A stretch of DNA of 64,000 nt. It comes from Heliocidaris tuberculata. Its lineage: Eukaryota; Echinodermata; Echinoidea; Camarodonta; Echinometridae. Every line of letters begins with the position of its first letter. Within the stretch, counting starts at the first letter, position 1. Of this stretch, positions 58,328 to 64,000 are shown in pieces. The translations under genes and the position numbers were made by a program. The stretch covers positions 6,610,381-6,674,380 of the forward strand of contig CM046839.1 of assembly GCA_025618425.1 (NCBI GenBank). The letters run 5' to 3'. The notes below the pieces were generated by a model. That model was given only the letters and a program-made list of their open reading frames with translations, searched no databases and was not told where the DNA came from.

Positions 58328-58816
58328 AGGGGGTACCCAATGCTGAAACAATGTTAGTTCTTTTAAAAGATCATGATTTTATTAGCAGAAAATCATCTGC
58401 CTTAAGTTTTTTAAAAATTCGTGTTGCCAGAAAAATCCCCGAAATATGGTAAGACTTCAGGATATTTTGGCCCCTCAGCTGTGTCCCAATTTCAGCTAGG
58501 TAACCACAATGACGTCAAAGTGGTTACCTTGTCGCGCAATTATAGCAAAATGCGCGCAAGGTGTAATGCATTTTGTACAGTCTAGCGCGCAACACATCTG
58601 CAATACGCGAACCTAGGTAACCACTTTGACGTCATTGTGGTTACCTAGCTGAAATTGGGACACAGCTGAGGGGCCAAAATATCCTGAAATCTTACCATAT
58701 TTCGGGGATTTTCTGGCAACACGAATTTTAATTTTTTTTTAAGGCAGATGATTTTCTTCTAATAAAATCATGATCTTTTAAATGAACTAACATTGTTTCA
58801 GCATTGGGTACCCCCT
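58328..58816. mobile_element. TTAA-flanked long-inverted-repeat MITE
   Basis: TTAA at 58324-58327 and 58817-58820. The arms of about 200 bp begin AGGGGGTACCCAATGCTGAA and are nearly perfect, including AGGTAACCACAATGACGTCA near the inner end. The centre is about 90 bp and rich in GCGCGC words. Ends and target match the TTAA element around the satellite in type. Non-coding. Confidence 0.88.
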
Positions 58817-58820
58817 TTAA

Positions 58821-59744
58821 CCTTTGATCCATTTGACAGAGTACTGCCCAAGGATAGTAATTATCTAACAGCTGAATTGATCAGATTTTCTTCTTTGAAT
58901 TGCTAACAGAGATGAAGGAGGAAGGGAAGGTTTCTGCTTCATTGTTCTAATAAATGCACATAAATATCTGGAAATATTAAACATGAACAAAAACTATGTC
59001 TAAAAGCTTACTGATTGCAAATTTGAATTGAAAAACAAGGATGATCATTGCATTACATAAAACTGTCAAAATTTACGGGTCCAGTACTTATTTATGTAAT
59101 ATTTATTGCATAAAGAAATATTGTTCAATTAAAAAACATGCATCTAATGTCTGTAAAACATTGACAAATAAGTTGTAACCAAAATCAAATCATACGCAAG
59201 AAATCTAAAATGCGGTTACTTACATGAACAGCACAACCAATGATAGGATCCCTTAAATGTACACTAATGCAGATATAATATGTTCACCATCAGTTACACT
59301 ACACAAATGACCCAGCAACTCCCCACAGCCTGGTATAAATATTGCTAAAAATACTCCACGAAAGCAAATTTATTCTCTCCTGGAAAAGTAAAGAATATTC
59401 CCTTTGAACAGCCTTATAAAACCTTATGTTGCTTGGAGACACTTGAGGTTACGTTCTACTGTAAATGTAGCTCCTGTTGGATTTCGATCTTCATAAATGA
59501 AATATGATTTATGGAACCCTATACCAATATTGGAAGAAAATTAAGTCCAAAGATTTTTCTAACATGCAGTAAAGAATTCTGTTTTGCAGGATCTTTGTGT
59601 CTCTCTCACTATTTGCTCCTGGTAGAAATATTCTATGATTGAAAGACATGAACATACATTTCACACAAAATTGTAAATTTTGTTTCTGCAATGCATTAAA
59701 AACATGAAGAAAATCTTGACAAGGGAAATAATTAGATAAACTCA
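58821..59744. other. non-coding, nothing recognised
   Basis: AT-rich sequence with no supported feature. Confidence 0.5.
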
Positions 59745-60120
59745 TATCTACTGAAGATGATGTATTATATGAATACATTTACTGAAGATGGTGAATGGGA
59801 AGAACACATTTACTGAAGATGATGAATTGTATGAACACATCTACTGGAGATGATGCATTGCATGAACACATCTATTAAATTATAGAAGATGGTGAATTGT
59901 ATGAATTTGTATGAAATAAATCTAATGAAGATGCTAGAACACATCTATTAAAGATTGTGAATTGTATGAACATATCTACTGATGATAATGTAACATATAA
60001 ACACATCTACTGAAGATGATGTTTTAAATGAACACAACTATTAAAGATAGTATATGGACACATTTACTATATATAATGTTTTGTTCAACACATCTACTGA
60101 AGATGATGAATTTTTTAAAC
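59745..60120. repeat. degenerate minisatellite, ~35-40-bp unit
   Basis: Variants of ATGAACACATCTACTGAAGA followed by TGATGAATTGT recur about nine or ten times with indels. Non-coding. Confidence 0.8.
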
Positions 60121-61757
60121 ATACTGTTCATTCTTCTTCATCAAAGACAATCATTGTGGTTTAACCACACACCTGAGATTAGACTTATACTTAGTGCCAT
60201 AAAAGCTATAAGAAATACAATCACTACATAATAAACTCTCTTCTAATACAATGTATCTCTGTTATCCCCTCCCCCTTTCTCTCTCTATCTCTCTCTCTCT
60301 TTCTTTCTATCACTCTCTTAGTGTCTCTTTGAGTCTATGACTCCATCTCTTTCTTTCTCTTTCCCTCTCTGTCTCCCCCTCTCTCTCTCTCCTGTCATTA
60401 TTTGAACAGTTTACCCTCAGATTAGATTGGCTTCTTACAAGTGAATAATGATAACATAGGTCATCATAAATTTGGCAACAGTAGGCTATCTTTGATTAGT
60501 GGTCAAACAAAAAGTCTAATCTGACCATCATTGGACTAGCAATACTCACTCATCTAGGCAACCCTTCTGAAACACATCCCCCTCATTCTGGTTTGATGCT
60601 GGCATCGCCATGGCAATGCCTCCTCACTGCTCCAAACTTGTCCAGGAGCAAAACAAGCTCCTTCCTCTTCTTATCTTGACAAAGCGATGTGTAATGAAAG
60701 GATTGATTTGATCTTTATCAACCCCTTCAACTACTCGTACATCCTACATCACGAATATACGTAACTACTTGGCTAGCTTGAAAATTTGTTGATTTGTCAA
60801 GCTTCTAAAGATTTTCGCTCCTTATGTAAACAGAATTTCTTTCTTTTTTCAATTAAAAATCAAGAAATATACTCTGAAAATTGCAGTTTAAAGTTGTCAT
60901 TTCATTTACCTGACCTTGTTTACCAGTGAGTATTAAATTGGAAGTGCTGGTATAGTCGGTGATTGATATACAATTGAAATTTTTGTTTTATACATTATTA
61001 TGCATAAATTCTAATAAGATAATTTTAAAAGTCAAGGAATATACTCAGAATATCACACCTAACATAGTCATTTCATTACTTGACCTTATTCACCCTTAAT
61101 TACAAATGTGAGGTGATTGTATAGTCATTTCTTGATATGACATTGGAAATGTGCGTTATGCGAAAATATGAATCAATCATAAATTACCATTAGAATCAAT
61201 AAACATTACAATTTTATTGCAATTATCATTGTTATTTTAATCAACTGATCGATCTAACCTATGTGGTAGAATATGAAGCCCTTCCACAATTTTTTTGTGA
61301 GTATATCATAGAAAATGTGTTTTATGCATAAATTAACATAAATTAACACTAACATAAAGCAAATGAATTTGATGATTTCATCAGATTGACAAATTAAGAA
61401 AGCAGCTTTTATATTTCCAGACAAACAATTGAATTTGTGTTTTTTGCATAAATTAGCATTTCTAAATAGGGTGCCATCCACCGATTTCATGGCACCCTAT
61501 CTAAAATTAACGCTTTTAACACATATGACTCACAGGCAAAGAATTGCACTTCTGTAAATTCTGTCCCCAATTTTGTTAACAGACCTGACTAGGATGAAAA
61601 GAGGCAGGAACAATGAGATATAACACAAGGTTTTACGCACCCTCACAAATGTTAAATTCAATCAAGAGTGTAGAATTAGCATAACTAACATCCCCAAATC
61701 CAATTTATAAATTACGTGGTGAAATTCAAGCTATGAAGTGAAATTAGATGGATCTAA
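60121..61757. other. non-coding with CT-rich tract
   Basis: A polypyrimidine microsatellite (CT/TTTC) lies at about 60265-60395. The rest is AT-rich without supported exons. Confidence 0.45.
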
Positions 61758-64000
61758 TTGACATTCAGGTTTTTCCTTCTACTCGTTAATGCAGCCAATT
61801 TTGAGAAATTAATGAGCTGCAAGTACCAGAATTCACTTGAGGTTATTTCAAATATTGCTAAACACAGTTTTTGTTACATCATCCCCACCCACTTTATCCA
61901 CTCCCTCATTACAACCCACACAATAATTTTGCATTTCCCCGCTTTCTTTCTTTCTTTCTTTCTCTCCCTTCCGCTAACTCTCCCTACACAGCCCGCCCCT
62001 TTCTCTCTCTCGCTCCCCCCCCCCCCCCCCGTCTCTCTCTCTCTTACCTCTACTTTACCCCATGACTACGTCGGTACACCAACACTCCCATACAAAAGCC
62101 CTGTCACTGACCTGGGTATGGTGGGCAACAAACTTTATGTGAACAGACAACAGAGGGCATTATTACAGTTTCAACATACAACATCAATGACTTTTAGTGA
62201 GATGAATCACACAAGACCAATGAAGTGTGCTTAGAAACAGAATCTCTTTGGAGTTAAATAACAGAAGGTGCTATATAAAGGAGGATTGACACCAGATTTC
62301 CTGTTAGGAAAATCCACTGATAAATTTTTTTTTAAAACTTGAACAATTCTAGGTAGAATAATAAAAACTAAATTTCAATCCAACTTTGAAGTCTATTCAT
62401 CATAGCCATGTGGAGCAACGTATCAAAGATTGCAAAACTGAAGATATTTTGTATTTGCAATAGGAAATGAACATATGGTATCATCGCCCACTATTAAGAC
62501 TTCGTATTTCAATCATTTTGTGGTAACATCAAGGCACCAAGGCACCTCTCTTCATGAATGCATGAACAAAACAGAATTCGCATTCCTTGACTTTAGTATG
62601 ATAAATATACACATGCTTGTACTTTACTTATGTGCAGTCGAATTCAATAAGTACACTTTGCCTAATATAACCCATTTCTTTTCAATAAATGTATATATTT
62701 ATTTTGACCTACCAAAAGCTGGCACTTTGACATTGTCATAGGAATGACCATGTATTCTAGAGGATTTTTTTTTTTTTTTTTTTGTTGAACAAAATGGAAA
62801 ATTCCAAATGGATCAATGTAATGTCACAAATCATATTCATTTTAGTAAAATAGTTAAAACATGCTCCAATCCCTACAATAAACAATACTCACTCATACTC
62901 CAAATACAGGTCCCTCAAATTGTGATATGATCTTGCTATTGCCATGGCAATACTTCGTCTGTTTTCACTTTAATGGTCTGAAGACAGGAGCACAATGCCT
63001 CTTACTGTTACTTCTCCAGAGACAAGATGAATGTATAACCGTCTACCCACTGACCCAAAGTTTATTAAGCAGTACCCAGGTATATTCTACGTGATATACC
63101 AGTAACTGATGTGAAAGAGTATCTGTCAATTTGTAAGGCTTCATCACAGTACATATCCTAATATAAGATTGAAAAATATTTGTAGCACAGTTAGCTGTAC
63201 TGAAACCACACAAGTTTGTTTTTTTTATATAATCCTACTGTTTTCAAAAAATTGGGGAGATCTTAAAATTGATCTACTTTTTTTTCACATAAAGCTTGAT
63301 ATGATGGAAATGGCATTCTTCATATTTTTGTTATTGTTGTTTGTTTGCTTTTCATGCTTGTGATTAAGAAATACAAGTAATCCAGAAATAAGTGTGTATG
63401 CCTTCCGAATGTGGATTTTTCATATCATTTCATGAGCCAGTGCAGTATTTTTCTAGCTGCATATATTCAATAATTATAATAATACAGTCATTGCTCTACT
63501 TTATTCAAACTCCCACATAATTAAAGTACCAGTTGAATATTCACAGAAGTATGCCACAAATCCAAACATTTTATATCTTAAATTTATATCTCCTTACTAT
63601 TTTATGATCACCTTTTTTCCTTTAATACTCTGACTTTTCTTTTTTATATCACCCAAAATTGGTAATAATTTCATATCTTTATCGAACTTGTTGCATAACA
63701 GCCAAACCAGGTTGGAGTCTCTACAAAATAGTTGACATGTACCACAATCAACTCTTATCCAACAGGTCCATATAGCATTACCTAAGAATTTGTAACAAAC
63801 TCCATTATTTAATAGCACTCATACCCAAGAATCAGTTAAGAATTCGTTCTTTCTTCAATAGAATTACTTAAAAGTTGGTAATAAGTTTACCTCTTTATTC
63901 CGTAGCATTACGTAAGGACTGATAATAAATGAAATATCATATACATGTACACACTTAAGCTTTCACAGTGCATTTTGACTGGTACCAGCTTTCTTGGAAA
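61758..64000. other. non-coding; pyrimidine low complexity at 61.94-62.05 kb
   Basis: The (TTTC)n, CT and C15 tract at about 61942-62044 creates the Ser/Leu/Pro-rich plus frame of 158 codons, which I do not accept as a gene. The remainder, to the window end, is AT-rich with T-runs (for example 62767-62783) and no supported feature. Confidence 0.45.

Noticed and set aside
61758..62234. 158-codon Ser/Leu/Pro-rich plus-strand ORF
   Set aside because: It is driven by a (TTTC)n/(CT)n/poly-C tract, and codon content outside the tract is unremarkable.

Overview
This window looks like AT-rich animal nuclear DNA, crowded with short non-autonomous transposons, tRNA-derived SINEs and microsatellites. 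It has no bacterial-style operons. The repeat spectrum (a DIRS retrotransposon, hAT, mariner and TTAA MITEs, abundant ACATGTA words, short exons separated by many kilobases) suggests a marine invertebrate deuterostome. An echinoderm is my best guess, made by inference and not proven.

The dominant structure is a three-level nest at 41.26-55.84 kb. The outer layer is a pair of long inverted repeats, each bounded by TTAA (41262-41265 and 55838-55841), like a TTAA-targeting cut-and-paste transposon. Its interior is almost entirely a satellite of ~95-bp monomers. Three monomer types (95+95+90 bp) form a 280-bp trimer, and part of the array repeats with a 1043-bp higher-order period. Inside the most homogeneous part of the satellite sits a nearly complete DIRS-type tyrosine-recombinase retrotransposon on the minus strand (47137-53175). 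It has gag, reverse transcriptase/RNase H, a methyltransferase-like segment, tyrosine recombinase, inverted terminal repeats and an internal complementary region. The internal complementary region preserves the joint of the circular intermediate. Comparing joint, two insertion junctions and intact satellite identifies a 7-bp shared core (AAATCAA) at which recombination took place, with no target duplication or loss.

The remainder is probably introns and intergenic DNA around one or more minus-strand genes. Candidate coding exons with splice signals on the minus strand lie at 56.68, 34.03, 30.4, 28.4, 20.45 (a first exon with ATG), 8.45, 7.7 and 3.47 kb, with a weak terminal pair at 1.3-1.5 kb. 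The 56.68 and 34.03 kb exons join in frame with matching phase, so the satellite/DIRS nest may lie inside a 22-kb intron. I do not recognise the encoded protein.

Dispersed repeats include three hAT-type MITEs with 8-bp target duplications, six copies of a ~75-bp hairpin element, two TA-flanked mariner-like MITEs, several long-inverted-repeat foldback elements, a telomere-like repeat inside a short inverted-repeat element, three tRNA-derived SINEs, and local tandem repeats at 10.5, 36.8 and 59.7 kb. Intervals with nothing recognisable are stated as such.
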